A stretch of 64,000 nucleotides of DNA from an uncultured Bartonella sp. (lineage in GTDB: Bacteria > Pseudomonadota > Alphaproteobacteria > Rhizobiales > Rhizobiaceae). Below the pieces are notes generated by a model that was not told the origin of the DNA, did not search any database, and saw only the letters and a list, made by a program, of their open reading frames with translations. Positions 36,557 to 45,455 of the stretch are shown one piece after another (the stretch's first letter is position 1; every line of letters starts with the position of its first letter). A program made the position numbers and the translations under genes. The stretch spans positions 1 through 64,000 of the forward strand of contig NZ_CALYPR010000003.1 of the NCBI RefSeq assembly GCF_945277285.1. Reading direction: 5' to 3'.

Positions 36557-37567
36557 GTGACTGCTTCTAGCCCATTTGATGATTTTCGTGCATTAATTAA
36601 CAGTTTGCCGGAGCCGGATGAAAACGCAATAAGGCTGGCAAGAAAACGGCAGTCGGAATTAACGAAACCTGAAGGGTCTTTAGGACGACTCGAGGATATC
36701 GCACTTTGGTATGCCGGCTGGAGAGGAAAAGAAAAACCTATTGTCTCACGGCCATTGGTTGCAGTTTTTGCAGGTAATCATGGTGTTACAGACGAAAATG
36801 TGACACCGGTGCCACGTGTGGTTACCCAACAAATGGTGGAAAATTTTGCTGCCGGTGGTGCAGCTATCAACCAGATATGTGTGGCATACGACCTCGGTTT
36901 GAAAATATTCGATCTTGCTCTGGATTATCCGACAATGGACATCACCAAGGATGCAGCAATGGACATGCGCGGAGCTGCTGCAACGATGGCATTTGGCATG
37001 GAATCCATTGCCGGTGGTACCGATCTTCTATGTCTTGGTGAAATGGGTATTGGCAACACAACAATTGCATCGGCTATTTCCTTGGCCCTTTATGGCGGCA
37101 AGGCAGAAGAATGGACAGGCCCAGGCACAGGCTCCAAGGGCGATTATTACCGGCGCAAGGTTGCTGCAGTGAAAAAAGCTGTCGAACTTCATAAAGATCA
37201 TCTTGATGATCCGTTTGAAGTCATGCGTCGTCTTGGCGGGCGTGAAATTGCAGCGATAGTTGGTGCCATTCTTGCCGCGCGTATGGAAAAAATTCCGGTT
37301 ATTCTTGACGGTTTTGTTGTGACAGCCGCGGCAGCTATTCTACACAAGTTAAATCCGCATGCTCTCGACCATTGTATCGCCGGACATGTCTCAGCTGAAC
37401 CGGCACATCGCCGTTTGTTGGAAAAGATTGGTAAAAAACCGCTGCTCAATCTTGGAATGCGCTTGGGCGAGGGGACAGGAGCGGCCATTGCGGCGGGTGT
37501 AGTTAAAGCAGCAGTGCTCACCCATTCGCAAATGGCCACATTTGAGCAGGCCGGTATCAAGATTTGA
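36557..37567 (+). CDS. cobT: Nicotinate-nucleotide-dimethylbenzimidazole phosphoribosyltransferase
   Basis: This enzyme (CobU in Pseudomonas denitrificans) activates dimethylbenzimidazole by transferring phosphoribose from nicotinate mononucleotide. The 336 residues contain KPEGSLGRLEDIA, FAGNHGVTDENVTPVP, LGEMGIGNTTIASA and near the C-terminus NLGMRLGEGTGAA with the catalytic glutamate. The start is GTG 36557. The name cobT here follows the enterobacterial scheme and must not be confused with the chelatase subunit CobT. The gene converges on thiM with 15 bases between stops. Confidence 0.95.
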   Translation: MTASSPFDDFRALINSLPEPDENAIRLARKRQSELTKPEGSLGRLEDIALWYAGWRGKEKPIVSRPLVAVFAGNHGVTDENVTPVPRVVTQQMVENFAAGGAAINQICVAYDLGLKIFDLALDYPTMDITKDAAMDMRGAAATMAFGMESIAGGTDLLCLGEMGIGNTTIASAISLALYGGKAEEWTGPGTGSKGDYYRRKVAAVKKAVELHKDHLDDPFEVMRRLGGREIAAIVGAILAARMEKIPVILDGFVVTAAAAILHKLNPHALDHCIAGHVSAEPAHRRLLEKIGKKPLLNLGMRLGEGTGAAIAAGVVKAAVLTHSQMATFEQAGIKI

Positions 37568-37582
37568 CAGTTATTTCTCTGT

Positions 37583-38395
37583 TTATTGGTTGTTTTGCCA
37601 GCGAATGATTGATGACGAGCTTGCGACAATCTCTTCATCAAGGGTAGCAAGTGCATCTATGAAAAGTGGAACAAAGCTGCCGGGGCCTTTGGCATTTTTA
37701 CCGGCCAGTTTGCCTGCTGCTGCAAAAGAAGCAAATGCAACTATTGCCGCTTCAAGCGGTTTATCAGGGGCAAGGGACAAAAATGCACCGGTTACACAAG
37801 TTAGCGCACATCCCGATGCCGAAACCTTGGACATCAGAATATCTCCGCCTTCTATCAAAAAGTGATTTTTGCCATCGGTTATAAAATCTGTCTTACCAGA
37901 CATTGCAACAACTGCTTTTGTCTTTCGCGCAAGTTCAATCGCCGTGATAAAACACTTTTCTCCTTTGTCGTGGCTATCAACACCACGGGCTTCGGTTTTA
38001 CCTGTAAAAGCAGCAATTTCAGAAAAGTTTCCCCTTATGATTGCAGGGGTGAGTGAAACAATATATTCAGCGGCATTTTGCCGGAACGGGGTGGCAAAGT
38101 GAGCAACCGGATCAAACACAACTGGCTTGTGCAGTTTTTTTGCCCGTTTTATAGCAATCCGGATGCCTGCATATTTTTCAAGTGTCAATGTGCCAATATT
38201 AACGGTGAGTGCGTTTGCTTTTTCAACAAAATCGGCGGCTTCTTCGGGAGCAAAAGCCATTACCGGAGAAGCGCCTACTGCGTTTACAACATTGGCGCAA
38301 AAGTTCATTGCGACTTCATTGGTAATACATTGAACAAGGGGGCTTTTTTTACGCAGATTACCAATGGTTATCCGTTTATCAAACTCGAAAAACAT
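37583..38395 (-). CDS. thiM: Hydroxyethylthiazole kinase
   Basis: ThiM phosphorylates 4-methyl-5-(2-hydroxyethyl)thiazole in thiamine salvage. The 270-residue ribokinase-fold protein shows PLVQCITNEVAMNFCANVVNAVGASPVM, VVFDPVAHFATPFR (an altered form of the usual DPVGAGAT) and SASGCALTCVTGAF with the conserved cysteine. It starts two bases after the stop of an Lrp-type regulator gene and is probably co-translated with it. thiE and thiD, the usual partners, are not in the window. Confidence 0.92.
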   Translation of the reverse strand: MFFEFDKRITIGNLRKKSPLVQCITNEVAMNFCANVVNAVGASPVMAFAPEEAADFVEKANALTVNIGTLTLEKYAGIRIAIKRAKKLHKPVVFDPVAHFATPFRQNAAEYIVSLTPAIIRGNFSEIAAFTGKTEARGVDSHDKGEKCFITAIELARKTKAVVAMSGKTDFITDGKNHFLIEGGDILMSKVSASGCALTCVTGAFLSLAPDKPLEAAIVAFASFAAAGKLAGKNAKGPGSFVPLFIDALATLDEEIVASSSSIIRWQNNQ

Positions 38396-38397
38396 TT

Positions 38398-38883
38398 TTA
38401 AAGATGGTTAACTTCTTTTTCGATTACCATGTATTCAAGTGGCAGCTCTGTAGTATATTTGATTTGTTCCATTGCAAAAGAAGAAGAGACATCCCGGATG
38501 TCGATTTTTGCAATCAGCTTTTTATAGAACACATCATAAGCTGCAATATCAGGAACCACGACACGCAGGAGATAGTCGACATCGCCACTCATGCGATAGA
38601 ACTCGACCACTTCCGGAAAAGCGTGGACGACTTCGGAAAATCTTTTTAGCCATTCGTGGTTATGAGCTCCGGTTCTTACCGAGACAAAAACCGTAACCCG
38701 TGTGTTGACTTTTTCAGGCGAGAGGACGGCAACGCGGCGCTGAATAACACCATCCTCTTCAAGTTTTTGAATACGCCGCCAGCACGGGGTTGTCGAAAGC
38801 CCTACCTTTTTTGCGATATCAGCGACCGCAAGTGTTGCATCTTCCTGTAAAAGGCGAAGAATTTTTCTATCAAGACGATCCAT
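38398..38883 (-). CDS. Lrp/AsnC family transcriptional regulator
   Basis: A 161-residue regulator with the AsnC-type winged helix-turn-helix at the N-terminus (LDRKILRLLQEDATLAVADIAKKVGLSTTPCWRRIQKLE) and the RAM ligand-binding domain behind it (MSGDVDYLLRVVVPD). ATG 38883 is the probable start; a TTG at 38895 would add four residues. thiM begins two bases after its stop, which suggests that the two genes form an operon and that the regulator may act on it. Typical ligands are amino acids; none can be inferred. Confidence 0.92.
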   Translation of the reverse strand: MDRLDRKILRLLQEDATLAVADIAKKVGLSTTPCWRRIQKLEEDGVIQRRVAVLSPEKVNTRVTVFVSVRTGAHNHEWLKRFSEVVHAFPEVVEFYRMSGDVDYLLRVVVPDIAAYDVFYKKLIAKIDIRDVSSSFAMEQIKYTTELPLEYMVIEKEVNHL

Positions 38884-38982
38884 TATGTCATCCAAAAAAA
38901 GTTAATAGAATAGCTGTTAATTTCTATATATAAAAAATAATTTCCTTTTGATAGTAATAAATAAAAATTATTCTACAATTTA

Positions 38983-39630
38983 TCAAAGATAAGATGCCAC
39001 GAGTGATTTTAGTACAGGCAGTAATTCGCTTTCAAACCAAGCATTTTTTTTAATCCAATGAGTATTTCTCCATGAGGGATGGGGAAGAGGAAGAACGTAA
39101 TATCCACCAGGTTGCAATTTTGATAGAATATTTTTCCAATTTTTAACCGTATCAGTAACAGATTTTTCTTGAAGGTTAGAAATATGATATTTCTGCGCAT
39201 AACCACCAATGGCTATGACCAGTTTTATCTGAGGCATTTGCTTGAAAACGCGTTTATGCCAGATTAACCGGCATTCTTTTCGCGGCGGGAGATCGCTTTT
39301 GGTCTTGCTGTAGCCGGGAAAACAGAAGCCCATCGGGATAATAGCGAATTTGCTTTTGTCATAAAAACATTCGCGGCCAACGCCTAGCCATTGACGTAGG
39401 CGGTCGCCAGATGGGTCGTTAAAGGGAATACCGGTTTTATGCACGCGAAGCCCCGGAGCTTGACCGGCAATAACAATGCGGGCGGTTGCCGAAAGGTAAG
39501 CAACAGGATGTGGTTCGTATGGAAGCGGCGGCAAAAACAGTGGCTTGTCATAACATATCCGACACGCCGATATTTCTTTTTCCAGCTCGTCGATTTCGTC
39601 AAAGTTGGTTTTCTGAGGCTTAATCATCAT
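38983..39630 (-). CDS. Uracil-DNA glycosylase family protein
   Basis: A 215-residue protein of the UDG superfamily. It shows the glycosylase motif GQAPGLRVHKTGIPFNDPSGDRLR in the first half and HPSWRNTHW near the C-terminus. It keeps only the CRIC cysteine pair near the N-terminus, so the full four-cysteine iron-sulfur site of family 4/5 enzymes is not evident. It would act in base-excision repair or as a related activity; the exact family is uncertain. It stands alone. Confidence 0.85.
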   Translation of the reverse strand: MMIKPQKTNFDEIDELEKEISACRICYDKPLFLPPLPYEPHPVAYLSATARIVIAGQAPGLRVHKTGIPFNDPSGDRLRQWLGVGRECFYDKSKFAIIPMGFCFPGYSKTKSDLPPRKECRLIWHKRVFKQMPQIKLVIAIGGYAQKYHISNLQEKSVTDTVKNWKNILSKLQPGGYYVLPLPHPSWRNTHWIKKNAWFESELLPVLKSLVASYL

Positions 39631-39831
39631 AAATCCAATATGCGGCGTGTAGAATCTTCGTTCAATGCCGTAATGAAATTGTGAGGCGAAAACTTCAGAA
39701 AAAATTGGATAGGCCGGTTTTTTATAGAAAGCCTGTTGGCTGTTCAGTCTTCTTTATTGCCAGAAAAATATGTGCCGGTTTCTGTTTTTCTATGCCTGAT
39801 TGAATAGAGACTTATGCATTAACGATAAAAT

Positions 39832-40368
39832 TCAGCGTGGATGGGCACGACGCCACGTGTGTGGCCACTCAAAAGAACCTGCCCAGATGCCGAACTTTTG
39901 GCGACGAGCCTCGGCTTCTTCCTGCTTATAATCATAATAGCTTACAGCCCAACCATCTTTAACCATTTGCCGGTTAAGATCGGTCTGGCCAGCACGGCAC
40001 CGGCCAAGTAAACGATCGAATTTATCTGTTTTAGTGTAAGTGCAGCTGATCTCATTACCATTAATGAGAGTTTCCAAATGTTGTTTGGACATTTCTCCAC
40101 AGGGGTAGGAGGCGCCGTCTTTTTCACACAATTGGTGAAGTTCCGGCGCGTCAATTCCAATCAACCGGACTTTTAGCCTGTTGAGATATAAGGAATCGCC
40201 ATCCGAAAGTTGCGTTCGACCATGGATAACCTGCACTTTTTCCGGCTCGAAAGCATCTTCTTCCGATAAATCCCGCTTGTCAGAGGGAAAACAATAAAGA
40301 TAAAGCGCAATGGCAACCACAACCACCGCCACGACAATATCAATAAAACGGATATGATTGCCGACCAT
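39832..40368 (-). CDS. Membrane-anchored thermonuclease family protein
   Basis: A 178-residue protein with one N-terminal membrane helix (about residues 10-27) and an SNase domain with intact catalytic positions: Arg68 and Asp73 and Glu76 in VRLIGIDAPE, and Arg119 in DKFDR. The C-terminus ends in FEWPHTWRRAHP. It is probably anchored in the inner membrane with the nuclease in the periplasm. ATG 40368 is chosen; TTG 40392 would add eight residues. It differs from the exported relative at 23087, where these residues are changed. Confidence 0.87.
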   Translation of the reverse strand: MVGNHIRFIDIVVAVVVVAIALYLYCFPSDKRDLSEEDAFEPEKVQVIHGRTQLSDGDSLYLNRLKVRLIGIDAPELHQLCEKDGASYPCGEMSKQHLETLINGNEISCTYTKTDKFDRLLGRCRAGQTDLNRQMVKDGWAVSYYDYKQEEAEARRQKFGIWAGSFEWPHTWRRAHPR

Positions 40369-40414
40369 CGGTTTATTGTTCAAGTTTTTCAAACCAATTT
40401 CAGTTTAACAACAT

Positions 40415-41038
40415 TCAACTGATTGGTACCATGACATGTTTGATATACCCAGGACGGCTCTGTAATTTCTGATACCATGTTTCAACATTGCCGAATTTCT
40501 TTTTTCTCGGCAAGTCCATAGCATAATAATAATAGACAAAAACGCCCGGAATAATATCGCCAATGCCTAGAGATTCTCCGGAAAGAAAAGGGCGTTTACC
40601 AAGTTCACCATCCATGATGGCGAGCCCCTTTTCAAAAGCCTCGACGCCTTTGACAACTTTTTGCGGGTCACGCTTTTCCGGTGCCAGACGGATGACATTC
40701 ATCAACAAATCGACAAAGGGTGTAAACAAAGTTCCCATTGTCCAATCCATCCATTTTTCAGCTGCGGCGCGTTTGCCACAATCCTCAATCCATAAAACAC
40801 CCTTGCCATAGCGGGCAGCAAGGTAACGCACGATGGTATTTGACTCCCACAAAACCAGTTCATCGTCTTTTATTGTGGGAACCAGACCATTCGGATTAAG
40901 TGCTAGAAATTCGGGCGTATTCAGTCCACCATATGCACCACCAGCCTTGATATATTGATAATCAAGCCCGATTTCTTCAAGCGTCCAAAGAACTTTTTTA
41001 ACATTGCTGGATGTAGGGCGCCCCCAAAGTGTGAGCAT
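40415..41038 (-). CDS. Glutathione S-transferase family protein
   Basis: A 207-residue GST: an N-terminal thioredoxin-like domain (MLTLWGRPTSSNVKKVLWTLEEIGL, with the NPNGLVPTI cis-proline loop and ESNTIVRYLA glutathione site) and a helical C-terminal domain. The serine of RPTSSNVKK is the likely activating residue. ATG 41038 is preceded by AAGAGG. It begins ten bases after the mobB stop, but its substrate is unknown. Confidence 0.9.
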   Translation of the reverse strand: MLTLWGRPTSSNVKKVLWTLEEIGLDYQYIKAGGAYGGLNTPEFLALNPNGLVPTIKDDELVLWESNTIVRYLAARYGKGVLWIEDCGKRAAAEKWMDWTMGTLFTPFVDLLMNVIRLAPEKRDPQKVVKGVEAFEKGLAIMDGELGKRPFLSGESLGIGDIIPGVFVYYYYAMDLPRKKKFGNVETWYQKLQSRPGYIKHVMVPIS

Positions 41039-41048
41039 TCTATGCCTC

Positions 41049-41567
41049 TTATTTTTGTTCAAGTTTCATATGTTGCACGATAAAATCAGCAATTGCCTGT
41101 ACATCATTAATGTTGAAATAAGGCAAATGCTTTTCTTCAACCGGCTGATCAGATGCGATTGCGACAATGTGCGGATCCGATTTGTTGAGCGGCTCGCCCA
41201 CTTTTCCGCCGGTATGACGTACTTCAAGCTTGTCATGTTTGTCGCGCTTATAACCTTCAACAATAACGAGATCGCAAGGTGATAAAAGTGCAAGAATTTT
41301 TGAAAGCGGCGTTTCTTCTTCAGTTTTGTTTTCATGAATCAGAGCAAAGCGTCGTGATGATACAACAGCAACTTCTTGTGCACCGGCCTTGCGATGGCGC
41401 CATGAATCGGTATTTTCATGGTCAATATCAAAATCATGATGAGCATGTTTGACTGTTGCAATTTTATAACCGCGCGATGTCAACTCTTCGACAAGGCGAA
41501 CAACCATGGTCGTTTTTCCGTTGTTTTTCCAGCCGGTTACGCCAAAAACCTTAAAATTTTCTTTCAT
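41049..41567 (-). CDS. mobB: Molybdopterin-guanine dinucleotide biosynthesis protein B
   Basis: MobB is a GTP-binding P-loop protein that assists MobA in forming the Mo-bis-MGD cofactor. The 172 residues have FGVTGWKNNGKTTMV with the P-loop at 12-19, then TVKHAHHDFDIDHENTDSWRHRKAGA, a family signature. It overlaps mobA by 17 bases, so the genes form one coupled unit. Confidence 0.93.
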   Translation of the reverse strand: MKENFKVFGVTGWKNNGKTTMVVRLVEELTSRGYKIATVKHAHHDFDIDHENTDSWRHRKAGAQEVAVVSSRRFALIHENKTEEETPLSKILALLSPCDLVIVEGYKRDKHDKLEVRHTGGKVGEPLNKSDPHIVAIASDQPVEEKHLPYFNINDVQAIADFIVQHMKLEQK

Positions 41568-42165
41568 CTTTTATTCCGAAATTTTCCTGTAAATAGCGAT
41601 AATCTTCAGGCGTGTTGACGTTGAAGAATGCACCTTCAGAATAGACATTGTCAAACCGCACTATAGATACATTATGAGCAAAAGCGAACGAGCGAATACT
41701 GTTATTTTTAGAGCCTGCCAAGAAATTGTAAAGCTCACCTTTCAGGTCAGTTGGCCAAAGGGCAAAAGTCGGTTGTAACCCTGACGGTGTCGCGGCGATG
41801 CGGAAGCCGTTATTTTTATTTAAATTTTTGGTCATGTTTGTGAAAAAATCGTCCGGAATGATGGGACAATCAACCGGCATTGTCAAAATAAAATCATAGC
41901 CAATGTGATGCCCGTAATGAAGTCCTGCATAAATGCCTGCCAGCGGCCCGCCGTATTTTACATCGGCAGGGTCACGCAGGACCGGAATATCCGGAAAGCA
42001 GAATTGTTCAAGCGTATTGGAACTTACAACCGCTGGAAGGCCATAGTTTATCAATTTTGAAATCTGATTTTCAATAAGGCTCTGGCCACAAAATTCAAGG
42101 TCAGCTTTATCTCGTCCCATTCGCGAAGAATGGCCGCCAGCCAATATCAATCCCAGAATTTTCAT
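41551..42165 (-). CDS. mobA: Molybdenum cofactor guanylyltransferase
   Basis: MobA transfers GMP from GTP to molybdopterin. The 204-residue protein starts with the nucleotidyltransferase signature LAGGHSSRMGRDKADL (8-23) and has the DCPIIP metal-binding loop. It is the first gene of a minus-strand run mobA-mobB-GST. It implies that the cell has a Mo-bis-MGD enzyme, though none is encoded in the window. Confidence 0.94.
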   Translation of the reverse strand: MKILGLILAGGHSSRMGRDKADLEFCGQSLIENQISKLINYGLPAVVSSNTLEQFCFPDIPVLRDPADVKYGGPLAGIYAGLHYGHHIGYDFILTMPVDCPIIPDDFFTNMTKNLNKNNGFRIAATPSGLQPTFALWPTDLKGELYNFLAGSKNNSIRSFAFAHNVSIVRFDNVYSEGAFFNVNTPEDYRYLQENFGIKDERKF

Positions 42166-42718
42166 AAATTTATCTCTGACATCATGCCTCGACAGCGCCG
42201 GTAAACAGGTTTAGCCAAAAAAGCAACATCGTATAAAAGCTAACGCACATTCTTTATTAACGGTTGCAAACGGTAAACGGGCAAACTGAAAATATTGTTT
42301 AATTTTAACGGAAGCACGTTCTAAAGTCGATAAAAATGCCATGGGTAATTTATTTTTTTAGCAACAACTTTTTGAATACGAAATGCAATCATTTTGCTTA
42401 ACCGCTTATAACTATCTGCACTAAAAAGGAAAATAAATTTTTTCTTGGTTTTTTTAGTATGCTTTGGACGAATAAAATTCCGCTTTCCGTTCGTTATTTA
42501 TTTAAAATGCGGCAACGGATGGTTCACAATGTGACAGTCGGAGATAGTTAATCGGGTAAGAATGACAGCAAAGAAAATTGGAAAAGTATTCAACTTTTGC
42601 TCTGTGCGCTCAAAAGTTGGAAAAAAATATAAATTTTTGCAATTGATACCGTTGTTTAACAGCTTGGTTACGAAAATTGCCTAAAAAAACATCTTGTGTT
42701 TTTTGGGTGTTTTCAACA
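42166..42718. other. Intergenic region upstream of the L,D-transpeptidase gene
   Basis: More than 500 bases without a gene, AT-rich, between divergent mobA and the L,D-transpeptidase gene. The clearest structure is a perfect 9-bp inverted repeat, CAACTTTTG at 42591-42599 and CAAAAGTTG at 42611-42619 with an 11-base spacer, about 100 bases before ATG 42719. It could be an operator or part of an RNA leader. Confidence 0.55.
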
Positions 42719-44677
42719 ATGTTTCATAAGCCAATTCATCGTCTTGTTTTAACGTTTTTTGCCAGCTCTATGCTTTTTACCTCTCCTTACGGTGTAGAAC
42801 AGGCGTCTGCTATCAGTAATCTTATGGAATTGTTCAGCAGGAAGCCTAAAACCCAAACGGTTTATGAAGCACCTGCAGAGGCTGTCGTTCCGTTTCAACC
42901 AAAACAAACAGAGCCAAAAAGGACGTCAATTGAGCAAATCAAGCGTGTAACAGTTTCGGCACCCAAAACTTATGATTATAAGCCTGAGCGACAGGTGCCA
43001 ATTGACTTTAGCAATGTCGATTTTATTGCGACAAACTCTACAATAAAAACCTCCAGTCCTGTAGAACTTCCTTTATCGGACCCCTATAATGTCATATTGG
43101 AAGGGGTAAATTCCGAAACAAATGACCGGCCAGCCCCTACGCAATCTTCTGATTTTTCTCGGATTGATGTGAAGGTCGAAAAATCAATTGCCGATGCTGT
43201 CACACACTATTATGCGCACAATCCGCAGCTGCTATGGTCTAAAAATGGCGAAATTAATGAAAAAGTGGCAGATATCATGCAGTTTTTTGCCCATGTTGAT
43301 GAAGACGGGCTCGAACCACTAGACTATTTTGTCAAAATTCCGGATAAAAATAACGGTGAAGCAAACGATGCACTCGCTTTTACCAATTTTGATGTTGCTC
43401 TGACCAGCAGGATTTTACGTTTTGTAGAGGATGCCTCGAATGGGCGTATCATAGCCAATCGGCTTTCGGCATTTCATGATTTACCGCGCACCGAGATAAA
43501 TCTTGCTGACGAGTTGAACAAACTGGCAAAAAGTGACACTCCGGTTGAAGATCTGAAAGCTTACTTTCCCCAATCCGGTTATTATAAAGCACTGAAACAT
43601 GCTTTGGCTCAATTACCTAAAGCGGGACAAGACAAAAATATAAGAATTTCGAACCAAACGGTGATTAAACCGGGAGAAAATAACAACGATTTACCGCTCT
43701 TTACAGAGCTTCTCCTGAAACGGGCACCGTCAGCCTATCTTAATAATCACAAGGCAAGGCTCACTGGGCTTGTTCACGAAACAGTTTACGGCGATGATCT
43801 GGTTGGCTGTGTCAAGGATTACCAAAATTTTATTGGCAAAGCGGCCGATGGCATAATTGGCCCGGCAACAATTTCTTCACTAAAAAACAACACTGTTAAT
43901 GACAAACGACAGAAGATTATTGATTCGATGGAACGTTTGCGCTGGTTGCCGCATAATTTTGGTGACCGTTTTGTATTGATTAATCAGGCAGCTTTTCGCG
44001 CCCAATATGTTGAAAAAAGTGATGTAAAACTAGATATGAAAGTCGTTGTAGGAAGTCCGCAAAGGCAAACCTACTTCTTCTACGACCGGATAAGGCTGGT
44101 GACATTCAATCCGTCATGGGGGGTTCCGAATTCTATTGTCGTCAACGAGATGCTACCGCGAATAATGCACGATACCGGCTATCTTCAACGCAATAATTAT
44201 CAGCTTTATGACAGTTCAGGCAGGCCCGTTTCGGCATCGTCAGTTAATTGGCAACAAGTGGCATCAAAAGGACGTGGAATCAGTGTTCGCCAGACGCCGG
44301 GAAAAAACAACGCACTTGGTGAACTGAAGATACTTTTTCCTAATAAGCACGATATTTACATGCACGATACACCTAATAAAACAGCGTTTTCACGTGATAT
44401 GCGTGCGTTAAGTCATGGGTGTGTGCGGCTTGAATATCCCCGTGAAATGGCGGCCGCTGTTCTGGGAAAAAGTGTTGACGAGTTGAAGCCCTATTTTGCC
44501 AAGGGCGAGCGTAGTGTGTCACTTAGTCAATCAGTGCCTGTCTATCTTACCTATTTCACAGCTTGGCCAGATCTCAAGACCGGTAAAATCAATTATTATG
44601 GAGACATTTATAGCCGCGATGAGTTAATGGCGGGTGCAAATGAAAAAACCGATTCCGCAAGAGATGTGGATATGTAA
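42719..44677 (+). CDS. YcbB/LdtD-type L,D-transpeptidase
   Basis: A 652-residue exported enzyme that makes 3-3 (or related) peptidoglycan cross-links. It has a hydrophobic signal sequence (about residues 7-35), a low-complexity Lys/Pro/Thr region, a helical scaffold domain, a peptidoglycan-binding motif (LVGCVKDYQNFIGKAADGIIG near residue 365) and a C-terminal YkuD domain with the nucleophile Cys568 in SHGCVRLEYP. ATG 42719 gives a standard signal peptide; a TTG at 42677 would add 14 residues. In Rhizobiales such enzymes take part in polar growth; this is family knowledge. Confidence 0.92.
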   Translation: MFHKPIHRLVLTFFASSMLFTSPYGVEQASAISNLMELFSRKPKTQTVYEAPAEAVVPFQPKQTEPKRTSIEQIKRVTVSAPKTYDYKPERQVPIDFSNVDFIATNSTIKTSSPVELPLSDPYNVILEGVNSETNDRPAPTQSSDFSRIDVKVEKSIADAVTHYYAHNPQLLWSKNGEINEKVADIMQFFAHVDEDGLEPLDYFVKIPDKNNGEANDALAFTNFDVALTSRILRFVEDASNGRIIANRLSAFHDLPRTEINLADELNKLAKSDTPVEDLKAYFPQSGYYKALKHALAQLPKAGQDKNIRISNQTVIKPGENNNDLPLFTELLLKRAPSAYLNNHKARLTGLVHETVYGDDLVGCVKDYQNFIGKAADGIIGPATISSLKNNTVNDKRQKIIDSMERLRWLPHNFGDRFVLINQAAFRAQYVEKSDVKLDMKVVVGSPQRQTYFFYDRIRLVTFNPSWGVPNSIVVNEMLPRIMHDTGYLQRNNYQLYDSSGRPVSASSVNWQQVASKGRGISVRQTPGKNNALGELKILFPNKHDIYMHDTPNKTAFSRDMRALSHGCVRLEYPREMAAAVLGKSVDELKPYFAKGERSVSLSQSVPVYLTYFTAWPDLKTGKINYYGDIYSRDELMAGANEKTDSARDVDM

Positions 44678-45131
44678 GATTGGTAATAATAGGTTGGTGC
44701 GTAAAGACAATATTTGACGAAAAATAATATTTTCGAAAATAGGCAATATATCTGCCGCTGTGGTGGTAATATCAAGCTATGAAATTTTCTGCTCTTTCAC
44801 AGCTTTTGCTTAATAGAATTCAGAATTGGCAAAGCAACGTTTAAAAGGTTCGAAGAATAGCCATTTGACCAGTATTATTATAATGATCATCCTAAAGTGA
44901 TGAATTTAAGAAAACCGCCTATTGGCAATTTATTGCGGTCTTTCTCCTGTGAAAATTAAATAGGATGTTTCAATCTAAGGGGAGATAAGTCCGATGATTG
45001 CACCACAAAAAGTCTTTGGTAAGTTAAAAATTGCAACTGGTTTCAAATGTGATTGTACCAAACGCTTGCATTAAGAATGCCATAAGAGCAATGAGCAACG
45101 CTTGTGTCAAAGGCTTTGAAAAACAAAATAA
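44678..45131. other. Intergenic region after the L,D-transpeptidase gene
   Basis: About 450 bases without a gene. A weak stem (ACCGC/GCGGT) near 44924-44943 followed by CTTTCTC may be a terminator for the preceding gene, but it is short. Nothing else is recognised. Confidence 0.45.
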
Positions 45132-45163
45132 AAAAGCTGCTTTCTTTGCAGAAAGCAGCTTTT
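45132..45163 (-). terminator. Rho-independent terminator of rpmG
   Basis: A perfect 14-bp stem (45132-45145 with 45150-45163) with a four-base loop, followed on the minus strand by a T run (TTTTTTATTTT). It lies 18 bases after the rpmG stop. Confidence 0.93.
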
Positions 45164-45181
45164 CAAACAATTAAAAATCAA

Positions 45182-45349
45182 TTACTTGATTTTGGTTTCT
45201 TTGAATTCCACGTGCTTTTTAGCAATGGGGTCATATTTACGTTTTGTCATTTTTTCTGTCATTGTACGGCTATTTTTCTTTGTAACATAGAAGAAGCCGG
45301 TATCGGCAGTCGACAAAAGCTTGATTTTAATGGATGCTGCTTTAGCCAT
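45182..45349 (-). CDS. rpmG: 50S ribosomal protein L33
   Basis: A 55-residue ribosomal protein of the large subunit with the L33 signature: [23 protein letters not shown], followed by [20 protein letters not shown]. This is the cysteine-free (zinc-independent) form usual in alphaproteobacteria. ATG 45349 is preceded by AGGA nine to ten bases upstream; the frame is open further but is not coding. Confidence 0.96.
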   Translation of the reverse strand: MAKAASIKIKLLSTADTGFFYVTKKNSRTMTEKMTKRKYDPIAKKHVEFKETKIK

Positions 45350-45455
45350 AATAAGGATCCTGTTCCTAAAAATAAATTCACCACTGTCAAACCGGACACA
45401 ACTGTATCCGGTGCAAATGGATTTTGCCGCGACACTACGGATGTTACGCAAAAAG

